Source: Flavobacterium sp. TR2
Lineage (GTDB): Bacteria > Bacteroidota > Bacteroidia > Flavobacteriales > Flavobacteriaceae
Assembly: GCF_025252405.1 (NCBI RefSeq)
Contig: NZ_CP104307.1
Location: forward strand, 1,488,001 to 1,552,000
DNA: 64,000 bases
Reading direction: 5' to 3'
The position numbers were made by a program, and so were the translations under genes. Positions 53,930 through 61,997 of this stretch are shown piece by piece. The stretch's first letter is position 1. Each line of letters starts with the position of its first letter. The notes beneath the pieces were generated by a model, which saw only the letters and a list, made by a program, of their open reading frames with translations, did no database searches and was not told the origin of the DNA.

Positions 53930-56449
53930 ATGAATGCATTTATGATTTACCTGCCTATTATAATGGCAGTTTTAGGATTACTTTTCATGGGAATAAAAAG
54001 GACTTGGGTTTTAAAACAAGATGCGGGAGACGGTAAGATGAAAGAGATTTCAGATTACATCTACGAAGGAGCCTTAGCCTTTCTAAAAGCCGAATACAAA
54101 CTATTAACCATATTTGTAATTATTGCCAGTTTAGCTTTGGCAGGAATTACTTTTATTCCAGGAGTAAAAACACATTTATTAATCGTAATAGCATTTATTT
54201 TTGGAGCTTTATTTTCTGCTTATGCTGGAAATATCGGAATGAAAATAGCAACTAAAACAAACGTAAGAACCACTCAAGCTGCACGTACAAGTTTGCCGCA
54301 AGCATTAAAAGTTTCTTTTGGAGGCGGAACCGTAATGGGACTGGGTGTAGCGGGTTTGGCTGTTTTAGGTTTAACGTCTTTTTTTATCATTTTCTTTAAT
54401 CTTTTTTCTGGCGGAGTTTGGAAAGATACCGATACAATGACGGTTGTTTTAGAAACTCTTGCAGGGTTTTCTCTTGGAGCAGAATCGATCGCTTTATTTG
54501 CCAGAGTTGGTGGCGGAATCTACACAAAAGCAGCCGATGTTGGAGCAGATTTAGTTGGTAAAGTCGAAGCAGGAATTCCAGAAGATGATCCTCGTAACCC
54601 GGCAACAATTGCAGACAACGTGGGAGATAATGTGGGAGACGTTGCGGGTATGGGAGCCGATTTATTTGGATCGTATGTAGCAACAGTTCTTGCCGCAATG
54701 GTTCTTGGGAATTATGTAATAAAAGATATGGGAGGAAGCATTAATGATGCTTTCGGCGGAATTGGGCCAATTTTGCTTCCAATGGCAATTGCCGGTTTCG
54801 GAATTTTATTTTCTATTATTGGAACGACGTTAGTAAAAATATCAGACGACAATGCTAAAGAAGCTCAAGTGCAAAAAGCATTAAATATAGGAAACTGGGT
54901 TTCTATTGTTTTAACAGCTGTAGCTTGTTTCTTTTTGGTACAGCATATGCTGCCAGAAACCATGCAAATGACTTTCTTTGGTGAAGGATCAAAAGCCATT
55001 TCATCAATGCGTGTTTTCTACGCAACTTTAGTCGGATTAGTGGTTGGAGGAGCTATTTCTTCAGTAACAGAATATTATACAGGATTAGGAACAAAACCAG
55101 TTTTGGCAATCGTTCAAAAATCTTCTACAGGAGCAGGAACAAACGTAATTGCAGGTCTAGCAACGGGAATGATTTCTACTTTTCCAACCGTATTATTATT
55201 TGCCATCGCAATTTGGATTTCTTATGTTTTGGCTGGATTTTATGGAGTGGCGCTAGCCGCTTCGGCAATGATGGCAACAACAGCAATGCAATTGGCTATC
55301 GATGCTTTCGGACCAATTTCTGATAACGCTGGTGGTATCGCAGAAATGAGCGAATTGCCAAAAGAAGTCCGTACTAGAACAGACATTTTAGACTCAGTAG
55401 GAAACACAACAGCAGCAACAGGAAAAGGATTTGCTATTGCTTCCGCGGCCTTGACTTCATTGGCTTTGTTTGCTGCGTATGTAACCTTTACAGGAATAGA
55501 CGGAATTAATATTTTTAAAGCGCCAGTTTTGGCCATGTTATTTGTCGGAGGCATGATTCCAGTTGTTTTCTCTGCTTTAGCAATGAATTCAGTTGGAAAA
55601 GCTGCGATGGATATGGTATACGAGGTTCGTCGCCAGTTCAAAGAAATTGCTGGAATTATGGAAGGAACAGGAAAACCAGAATACGGAAAATGCGTTGAAA
55701 TTTCTACAAAAGCCGCTTTACGCGAAATGATGCTCCCTGGAATCTTAACAATTGGTTTCCCTATTTTAATTGTTCTTTTAGGAAAATTGGTTTACTCAGA
55801 CAACAACCAGTTAATTGCTGAAATGTTAGGAGGATATATGGCAGGAGTTACAGTTTCAGGTGTGCTTTGGGCCGTTTTCCAGAACAATGCTGGAGGTGCT
55901 TGGGATAATGCAAAAAAATCTTTTGAAGCTGGAGTTATGATCAACGGAGAAATGACTTATAAAGGTTCTGATGCGCACAAAGCGGCAGTTACTGGAGATA
56001 CAGTTGGAGATCCGTTTAAAGACACTTCTGGACCTTCAATGAACATCTTGATCAAATTAACTTGTCTGATAGGATTGGTAATTGCTCCAATTTTAGGCGA
56101 AGGCCATGCTCCGTCAGATATGGCTGGTAAAGCTTCTTGCTGTGCTAAAACAGAAATGCACGCAAGGATGTCAAAATGCGGCGATATGTCTGGAATGACA
56201 AAAGAAGAATGCATTAAAATGTGTAAAGAAAAAGGCTGCTCTGAGGAGGAAACTGCAAAATGTCTGGCTCATTTTGATGCAAACGGAAAATACGCTCACA
56301 CAGAAAGCCAATCGGTTCGTGTTGAGGTTAAAAATATTAACGGAAAAACTACAGGAACCGTTACCAAAACAGTAGACGGAAAAACAACAACCGAAGTTTT
56401 TGAAGGAACTGAAGAAGAAGTTTTGGCAAAAGTTGAAGCTGCGAAATAA
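53930..56449 (+). CDS. hppA: Membrane ion-pumping pyrophosphatase with Cys-rich C-terminal tail
   Basis: Couples pyrophosphate hydrolysis to sodium or proton export. 839 residues. The core (about 1-722) is multi-spanning with DVGADLVGKVEAGIPEDDPRN, ADNVGDNVGDVAGMGADLF, and GNTTAATGKGFAIASAAL, where Ala marks the potassium-dependent class, typically sodium-pumping in Bacteroidota. The core ends with LIGLVIAPIL. It is followed by an extra 117 residues: SCCAKTEMHARMSKCGDMSG and MCKEKGCSEEETAKC carry seven Cys plus Met/His, then a soluble stretch (VKNINGKTTGTVTKTVDG) and acidic end. Families usually stop near residue 720-750. Base usage stays in line with the core, so it looks native. Confidence 0.95.
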   Translation: MNAFMIYLPIIMAVLGLLFMGIKRTWVLKQDAGDGKMKEISDYIYEGALAFLKAEYKLLTIFVIIASLALAGITFIPGVKTHLLIVIAFIFGALFSAYAGNIGMKIATKTNVRTTQAARTSLPQALKVSFGGGTVMGLGVAGLAVLGLTSFFIIFFNLFSGGVWKDTDTMTVVLETLAGFSLGAESIALFARVGGGIYTKAADVGADLVGKVEAGIPEDDPRNPATIADNVGDNVGDVAGMGADLFGSYVATVLAAMVLGNYVIKDMGGSINDAFGGIGPILLPMAIAGFGILFSIIGTTLVKISDDNAKEAQVQKALNIGNWVSIVLTAVACFFLVQHMLPETMQMTFFGEGSKAISSMRVFYATLVGLVVGGAISSVTEYYTGLGTKPVLAIVQKSSTGAGTNVIAGLATGMISTFPTVLLFAIAIWISYVLAGFYGVALAASAMMATTAMQLAIDAFGPISDNAGGIAEMSELPKEVRTRTDILDSVGNTTAATGKGFAIASAALTSLALFAAYVTFTGIDGINIFKAPVLAMLFVGGMIPVVFSALAMNSVGKAAMDMVYEVRRQFKEIAGIMEGTGKPEYGKCVEISTKAALREMMLPGILTIGFPILIVLLGKLVYSDNNQLIAEMLGGYMAGVTVSGVLWAVFQNNAGGAWDNAKKSFEAGVMINGEMTYKGSDAHKAAVTGDTVGDPFKDTSGPSMNILIKLTCLIGLVIAPILGEGHAPSDMAGKASCCAKTEMHARMSKCGDMSGMTKEECIKMCKEKGCSEEETAKCLAHFDANGKYAHTESQSVRVEVKNINGKTTGTVTKTVDGKTTTEVFEGTEEEVLAKVEAAK

Positions 56450-56460
56450 TTACGATCTAT

Positions 56461-56562
56461 CCTAGCAGGTTTTCAAAACCTGTTAGGTATCTAGTTGAAA
56501 TTAGAAAGTAAAAATACTCTAGAGTAAAAAAAACACCTAACAGGTTTTGGAAACCTGTTAGG
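56461..56562. repeat. Two palindromes of the AACAGGTTT-AAACCTGTT family
   Basis: 27-nt units at 56461-56487 (CCTAGCAGGTTTT core) and 56536-56562 (CCTAACAGGTTTT core), alike at nearly every base and each almost fully self-complementary. They lie 48 nt apart between hppA and the next terminator. A relative occurs at 35703-35721. Confidence 0.8.
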
Positions 56563-56572
56563 ATAATAAAAG

Positions 56573-56605
56573 AAAAAGCCTCTAAATGAATTTTAGAGGC
56601 TTTTT
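56573..56605. terminator. Bidirectional terminator between hppA and the deoxynucleoside kinase
   Basis: AAAAAGCCTCTAAA pairs with TTTAGAGGCTTTTT around a short TGAA-type loop, between convergent genes. Confidence 0.92.
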
Positions 56606-56633
56606 TTATTTCGTATAAATCGAGATTCTAATC

Positions 56634-57248
56634 TTAGAATAATCCGTTTAATTCAGCATCAATTTTATTAATGATGTTTCCTAAATCTTCAGGATTGTCA
56701 ACAAAATTGATGTTGTCAACGTCAATGATTAGAAGTTTTCCTTTAGTATAAGTCTGAATCCAAGCTTCATATCTTTCATTCAAACGGCTTAAATAATCGA
56801 TCGAAATAGAGTTTTCATATTCGCGCCCGCGTTTGTGAATCTGTCCTACTAAGTTCGGAATCGAGCTTCTTAAATAAATCAATAAATCTGGAGCTTTAAC
56901 CAAAGATTCCATTAATTCAAACAAAGACGTGTAATTTTCAAAATCACGGCTCGTCATTAATCCCATTGCATATAAGTTAGGAGCAAAAATATGGGCATCT
57001 TCATAAATCGTTCTGTCCTGAATGATTTTCTTTCCGCTTTCGCGAATTTGCTGCACTTGACGAAAACGGCTATTAAGGAAATAAATCTGAAGATTAAAGG
57101 ACCAGCGCTCCATCTGATGGTAGAAATCATCCAAATACGGATTATCAACTACATCTTCATAATGAGGTTCCCATTTGAAATGTTTCGCCAATAATTTGGT
57201 CAGAGTTGTTTTTCCTGCGCCTATGTTTCCTGCTATTGCTATGTGCAT
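56634..57248 (-). CDS. Deoxynucleoside kinase
   Basis: Salvage kinase phosphorylating deoxynucleosides (dGK/dAK-like family). 204 residues: P-loop IAGNIGAGKTTLTKLLAKHF, EDVVDNPYLDDFY, FLNSRFRQVQQI, the QDRTIYEDAHIFA substrate/DRS-like motif, and lid region IHKRGREYENSI. The ATG overlaps the stop of the upstream gene as TAATG (1 shared base), so it is translationally coupled to a secreted protein of unrelated type. Which deoxynucleosides it prefers cannot be read. Confidence 0.93.
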   Translation of the reverse strand: MHIAIAGNIGAGKTTLTKLLAKHFKWEPHYEDVVDNPYLDDFYHQMERWSFNLQIYFLNSRFRQVQQIRESGKKIIQDRTIYEDAHIFAPNLYAMGLMTSRDFENYTSLFELMESLVKAPDLLIYLRSSIPNLVGQIHKRGREYENSISIDYLSRLNERYEAWIQTYTKGKLLIIDVDNINFVDNPEDLGNIINKIDAELNGLF

Positions 57249-58063
57249 TACGGTGTTACGATTTTATAATTTGATATATCTGTAGTTGTAAAAATAGATA
57301 AAATTTGGTCTTTGTAATAAAAATTGTCAAAGGTTTTTCCCAAAATTTTGATCTCAGAAATTACCTCAGGATTCTGCTTATTCATTCCTTTAAAATACAA
57401 TAAATTATCCTTGCTGAAAAGATATTGCGAAGAATTAATTATAGCGATTCTGTCAAAAGCACCAATTTTTCCCAGCGAAGTTATCTTTCCAAAAATGTCA
57501 CAAGAAAACCAGTTGCTTTTTTTGTCAATCCAATAGAAAGCATTAAAGTCTGTTTGATAATATTGAATTGGCTCAGTCAGCGGAATTGAAATTGTTTTAT
57601 ATTCATTTTTTAAATAATCAAAAAGACCAATCTGCTGATTTAACGCATTGTAAATCCATAGTTGGTTTTGTGTCGACATTCCGATTGCAGTTACTACAAT
57701 TGGCGTTGCATTTTGCGAAAAATTAATTTCTGTTATTTTATTTAATTGGTTGTCCAATAAAACAGCGCTATTAAAGTTTTCGTAAAACAAAACAATCTTT
57801 AACGGATTCTGAAGATCGACTTTTGTAATTTTTCCCAAAGAAACATTCTTGTATTCGAAGATTTCTTTTCCTTTAATTTTACTGAAAACATTATTGGTTA
57901 TCTGATACGAATATCCAAACGCATCATATCCTAAAAAAGTATCAGAAGTATTTTTATATTGTGAAATTAAAGTCGGACTGATGCTCAAATCTTGAGCTGA
58001 AAGCGCATGAAAAGTGCAGAAAAGAAATAGAGAAAATATAATTTTTTGCACCATTTTACGCAT
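57248..58063 (-). CDS. Secreted beta-propeller-like protein of unknown function
   Basis: Not recognised as a named family. 271 residues with a signal peptide (LFCTFHALSAQ). The mature part has repeated strand-turn units of the type LDNQLNKITEINF, NQLWIYNALNQQIGLFDY, NAFYWIDKKSNWFSCDIFGKI, compatible with a beta-propeller. It is coupled by TAATG to the deoxynucleoside kinase downstream, an order often kept in flavobacteria, but no functional link is evident. The ATG at 58063 and the in-frame one three codons later are both possible starts. Confidence 0.72.
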   Translation of the reverse strand: MRKMVQKIIFSLFLFCTFHALSAQDLSISPTLISQYKNTSDTFLGYDAFGYSYQITNNVFSKIKGKEIFEYKNVSLGKITKVDLQNPLKIVLFYENFNSAVLLDNQLNKITEINFSQNATPIVVTAIGMSTQNQLWIYNALNQQIGLFDYLKNEYKTISIPLTEPIQYYQTDFNAFYWIDKKSNWFSCDIFGKITSLGKIGAFDRIAIINSSQYLFSKDNLLYFKGMNKQNPEVISEIKILGKTFDNFYYKDQILSIFTTTDISNYKIVTP

Positions 58064-58275
58064 TAGAAGTTATTTTACAAGAGTACCAAATTACAAAAAA
58101 CTCTCTTTTAAATTTCAATTTTAAGACTTAAACCTTTTTTTAATCTAATAGTCTAAAAAATAAGGGGTTCTATCTATGTCATAATGCCGTTAATATATTT
58201 AGTTTTCTGAATTTTAAAATTAATAATACATTTGAATGTAAGTTTTGTCGGATTTACTCACTAAAAGAAAATAAA

Positions 58276-59166
58276 ATGAAAAAGATATTTTTTTATATGG
58301 CTTTATTGCTTGTTTCTAGTCAAATTCAAGCTCAAAAAGATTTTCAAGGAATGGCCGTTTACGAGTCCAAAACACAGGCTCCAAAATTTGAAGGAATGCG
58401 CGGAAATAGAGATATTACGCCAGAAATGCAGAAAAATATGGAAGAGCGTATGAAAAAAATGCTCGAAAAAACATTTATTTTAAATTTCGATAAAGCAGCT
58501 TCAATTTATAAAGAAGAAGAAAAACTGGAAGCACCAGGCCAGCAGCAGGGCGGTTTTCGAGTAATGTTTAGCTCTTTGACAGGAGGCGGAGGCACTTTTT
58601 ATAAAGATGTAAAAACAAAGACATATACCGTAGATAAAGAATTTATGGGCAAGGAGTTTCTTGTTGTCGATTCGCTGCCAAAATTAAACTGGAAATTAGA
58701 ACAGGAAACCAAACAAATTGGAGGTTATAACTGCTACAAAGCGACAGCCGTAAAACAGACGAGTAAAACCGATTTTAGGAATTTCAGACCTAAAAACAAT
58801 GATGATAAAAAAGACGAAGCAAAAAAAACTTCGGGAGATACAAAAACCAATTTTGCCGATAATTTTGAAATGCCAAAAGAAATTGTCGTGACGGCTTGGT
58901 ATACGCCAGAAATTCCGATCAATCAAGGACCAGAAAATTATTGGGGACTTCCGGGATTAATCTTAGAAATCAACGATGGAACAACTACAATTTTGTGTTC
59001 AAAAATTGTTTTGAATGCCAAAGATAAAGTGGAAATAAAACCTTCTAAAAAAGGAAAAGTAATTTCTCAAAAAGAATATGACGAAACGGTGATTAAAAAG
59101 ATGGAAGAATTTAGAGAGATGAACCGCGGCAGAGCTGGCGGACCTCCACCTCCAATGGGAAGATAA
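58276..59166 (+). CDS. GLPGLI family secreted protein
   Basis: A 296-residue exported protein (signal peptide ending IQAQ) with the family-naming motif, here WGLPGLILEINDG, preceded by ITAWYTPEIP-like sequence and the earlier DSLPKLNWKLEQETKQIGGY. The C-terminus is a charged helix ending in Gly/Pro-rich AGGPPPPMGR. GLPGLI proteins are Bacteroidota-specific and usually encoded beside a TonB-type outer-membrane protein, as here (49 nt upstream of the next gene). Molecular role unknown; a periplasmic or surface partner of the receptor is inferred. Confidence 0.9.
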   Translation: MKKIFFYMALLLVSSQIQAQKDFQGMAVYESKTQAPKFEGMRGNRDITPEMQKNMEERMKKMLEKTFILNFDKAASIYKEEEKLEAPGQQQGGFRVMFSSLTGGGGTFYKDVKTKTYTVDKEFMGKEFLVVDSLPKLNWKLEQETKQIGGYNCYKATAVKQTSKTDFRNFRPKNNDDKKDEAKKTSGDTKTNFADNFEMPKEIVVTAWYTPEIPINQGPENYWGLPGLILEINDGTTTILCSKIVLNAKDKVEIKPSKKGKVISQKEYDETVIKKMEEFREMNRGRAGGPPPPMGR

Positions 59167-59215
59167 AATTTATAACATTTCGAATCTTAAATTCCGAACT
59201 TTCAATATCCTTATA

Positions 59216-61903
59216 ATGAATAAGACACTCCTTCTATTTGCCTTACTTTTTACTTCTATATGCTTTTCTCAAAGTGTCCGTTTTGATGGTGTTATTCAGG
59301 ATGAACAGAAAAACCCGTTGGAAATGGCCAATATTATGGCTATTAACAATGGCACAAAGGCAATGGATTCTTACGGGATAACCAATGACAAAGGAAAGTT
59401 TCAGCTGACTTTAAAGCCAAATACGGCTTATACCATTAAAATAAGCTATTTAGGAATGAAATCTAAAGAGATTGCAGTCTCTACCAAGTCTGAAAACATG
59501 AACCAGAATATTGTTTTGGATGGCGCTGGAATAGAGTTGGAGGGAGTTGAAATTGTTCGTGAAATGCCTGTTTCGATAAAAGGAGACACAATTGTTTACA
59601 ATGCAGATTCTTTTAAATCTGGCACCGAAAAAAAGCTGGAAGACGTCTTGAAGAAACTTCCGGGTGTTGAGGTAAATGCTGATGGAGAAATTGAAGTAGA
59701 AGGAAAAAAAGTGAGCAAACTGATGGTAGAGGGAAAAGATTTTTTTGACGGAGATACAAAATTGGGCGTCAAAAATATTCCAGCCGATGCTATTGATAAA
59801 GTTCAGGTTTTGCGAAATTATAATGAAATAAGTCAATTAAAAGGTTTGGAAAACGATCAGGAAAATGTGGCAATGAATATCAAACTGAAAGAAGGAAAAA
59901 AGAACTTTTGGTTTGGAGATGTGACCGCTGGAATTGGAGTTGCTGAGCTTGACAGCCGCTATATTATTAATCCAAAACTTTTCTATTACAGTCCGAAATA
60001 CAGCATTAATTTGATTACCAATTTTAATAATATTGGCGAATTGCCTTTAACGGCACAAGATTACTTTAAGTTTACGGGCGGATTCAAAAACATGATGAAA
60101 AAAGGAGGAAGCAGTTTTAATGTTTCTTCCAATGATTTGGGAATTTCACTTTTAAGAAATAACAGAGCTAAAGAAATTGAAACCAAATTTGGCGCAACAA
60201 ATTTTGCTTACTCAGCGACAAAATCATGGAATATAAGCGGTTTCGGAATTCTTTCGACTTCAAAAACAGAATTAGAAACCAAATCGCAGACAACGATTTT
60301 AGATTCTGGAGATCAGGAGAAACGGGATGAAAATACTAATCAGAAGAATAATTTGGGGCTCTTTAAATTAAGTTCGACTTATAAACCAAATGATAAATTT
60401 CAGTTTGATTATGATATCTTAACCAAGCTTACTAAACAAGAAGAATACTCAGATTTGTTTAGAGAACAAATCGTTCAAAACGTTCCAACTTCAGAAGATA
60501 TTTTTACAACAAAAAAACAAGATCCAACTTCGATTAATCAGAATTTGAGTTTGTATTATACGCAAAGTGCCAAAAATATTTTTGCTTTTGAAATGCAGCA
60601 TTTATATCAAGACGAAAATCCGTTTTATAATGCCAATTTACAAACGCTTCCTTTTGCTTTGTCAGGATATGATGCTACGCAATCAAGAAATGATTACAAT
60701 CAGAATCGTTTCGTGAAAACAAATAAGTTGGATGCCAAATTGGATTACTATTATATGGTAACGCCAAAAAGCAATATCAATATTACATTAGGAAATACGT
60801 ATTCGTATCAAAACTTCAACTCTCACATTTTTCAAATGCTGGATAATGGGACCAAAAACGATCTTAATGATCCCGAAAATAATAACGACGTAGATTATAG
60901 TTTTAATGATGTTTTTTTAGGGTTTCATTATAAAATTCTAACAGGTAAGTTTACGTTTACACCGGGAGTAAGCGTGCACACGTATCAAATGACAAATGGC
61001 CAATTGGGAACCGATTATTCTCAGAATTTTGTGAAAGTGCTTCCAGATTTCTTCGCTTTATATCAGATCAAAAAATCTGAAACGCTGACTTATAATTTCT
61101 CGCTCACAAATGATTTTACAGATATTAATCAATTAGCGCAAGGTTATGTTTTGTCTAATTACAGCAGCTTGTTCCGCGGAAATCGTTTTTTAGAAAATGC
61201 CACTTCGCAAGTGCACTCGCTTCGTTATTTTAAGTACAATATGTTCAATTTTGAGAACATTTTTGCCAATGCAACATACACCAGAAAAGTAGATGCTATT
61301 AAAACCAAAGCCAATTTTGACGGAATTAACCAGTCCTCGGTTCCTTATAACTCCAATTTAGCCGATGAAACTTTTACAGGAATGGGAAATTACGGACGTT
61401 CGTTTTTAAAGAATTATAAGGCCTCGGCAAATGCTACATTTAACTGGTCAAAATTCAATAATATTCAAAACAATCAATTGTCAACTACAGAAAGTTTCAG
61501 TCAAAGTTATACTGTTCGAGCTTCAACAAATTATAAAAATCTCCCAAATATTGAATTTGGCTATAATCTTTTGGTGAATAAATACAGCGGTTCAACCTTT
61601 TACACCGATAAACCGTTTGCAAGATTAGATTACTATTTCTTAGACAGCTTTTCTTTTGTTTCGGAGTATGAATTTTACCATTACTACAATGGAGATAAAA
61701 CGGTTGACAACGAATACGATTTTTTAAGCGCCAGTTTGATTTACCAAAAAAAGAACAGCAAATGGGAGTATAAAATCTCGGCAACCAATTTATTGAATAC
61801 AAAATATCTTAACGACGACAGCTTCTCGCAATTCTCGACAAGAGTTTCTCAATACACTGTGCAGCCACGTTACATCATATTTTCAATGAAATATAATTTG
61901 TAG
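59216..61903 (+). CDS. TonB-receptor-like outer-membrane protein, GLPGLI-associated
   Basis: An 895-residue protein: signal peptide (ending CFSQ), carboxypeptidase-like domain (about 22-105, DGVIQDEQKNPLEMANIMAI), a plug-like segment (about 120-210, KLEDVLKKLPGVEVNADGEI and DAIDKVQVLRNYNEI), and a large beta-barrel to the end YIIFSMKYNL. The plug is of the outer-membrane-beta-barrel (OMP) receptor type rather than SusC. Pairs with the GLPGLI gene at 58276 in a two-gene unit. Ligand unknown. Confidence 0.88.
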   Translation: MNKTLLLFALLFTSICFSQSVRFDGVIQDEQKNPLEMANIMAINNGTKAMDSYGITNDKGKFQLTLKPNTAYTIKISYLGMKSKEIAVSTKSENMNQNIVLDGAGIELEGVEIVREMPVSIKGDTIVYNADSFKSGTEKKLEDVLKKLPGVEVNADGEIEVEGKKVSKLMVEGKDFFDGDTKLGVKNIPADAIDKVQVLRNYNEISQLKGLENDQENVAMNIKLKEGKKNFWFGDVTAGIGVAELDSRYIINPKLFYYSPKYSINLITNFNNIGELPLTAQDYFKFTGGFKNMMKKGGSSFNVSSNDLGISLLRNNRAKEIETKFGATNFAYSATKSWNISGFGILSTSKTELETKSQTTILDSGDQEKRDENTNQKNNLGLFKLSSTYKPNDKFQFDYDILTKLTKQEEYSDLFREQIVQNVPTSEDIFTTKKQDPTSINQNLSLYYTQSAKNIFAFEMQHLYQDENPFYNANLQTLPFALSGYDATQSRNDYNQNRFVKTNKLDAKLDYYYMVTPKSNINITLGNTYSYQNFNSHIFQMLDNGTKNDLNDPENNNDVDYSFNDVFLGFHYKILTGKFTFTPGVSVHTYQMTNGQLGTDYSQNFVKVLPDFFALYQIKKSETLTYNFSLTNDFTDINQLAQGYVLSNYSSLFRGNRFLENATSQVHSLRYFKYNMFNFENIFANATYTRKVDAIKTKANFDGINQSSVPYNSNLADETFTGMGNYGRSFLKNYKASANATFNWSKFNNIQNNQLSTTESFSQSYTVRASTNYKNLPNIEFGYNLLVNKYSGSTFYTDKPFARLDYYFLDSFSFVSEYEFYHYYNGDKTVDNEYDFLSASLIYQKKNSKWEYKISATNLLNTKYLNDDSFSQFSTRVSQYTVQPRYIIFSMKYNL

Positions 61904-61917
61904 TATTTTAATTGTAA

Positions 61918-61939
61918 AAATCACGATTTTTTGTGATTT
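61918..61939 (+). other. Small dyad AAATCAC/GTGATTT
   Basis: A 7-bp inverted repeat with an 8-nt loop lies 15 nt past the receptor stop and touches the -33 TTG of the next promoter. It could be a weak terminator or an operator; the sequence does not decide. Confidence 0.35.
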
Positions 61940-61966
61940 GTTTAAAGGCAGAATCAGATATCTTTG
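61938..61966 (+). promoter_or_regulatory. Promoter of the terminal secreted-protein gene
   Basis: TTG (61938-61940), 18-nt spacer, TATCTTTG (61959-61966); 31 nt before the ATG at 61998. Full match to the Bacteroidota consensus. Confidence 0.68.
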
Positions 61967-61997
61967 CGCTATATTATTAACAACAAAATATGTAGTT

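Noticed and set aside
56096..56449. Foreign fusion or frameshift creating the hppA tail
   Set aside because: The frame runs on without interruption, base usage matches the core, and the downstream region shows no gene remnant.
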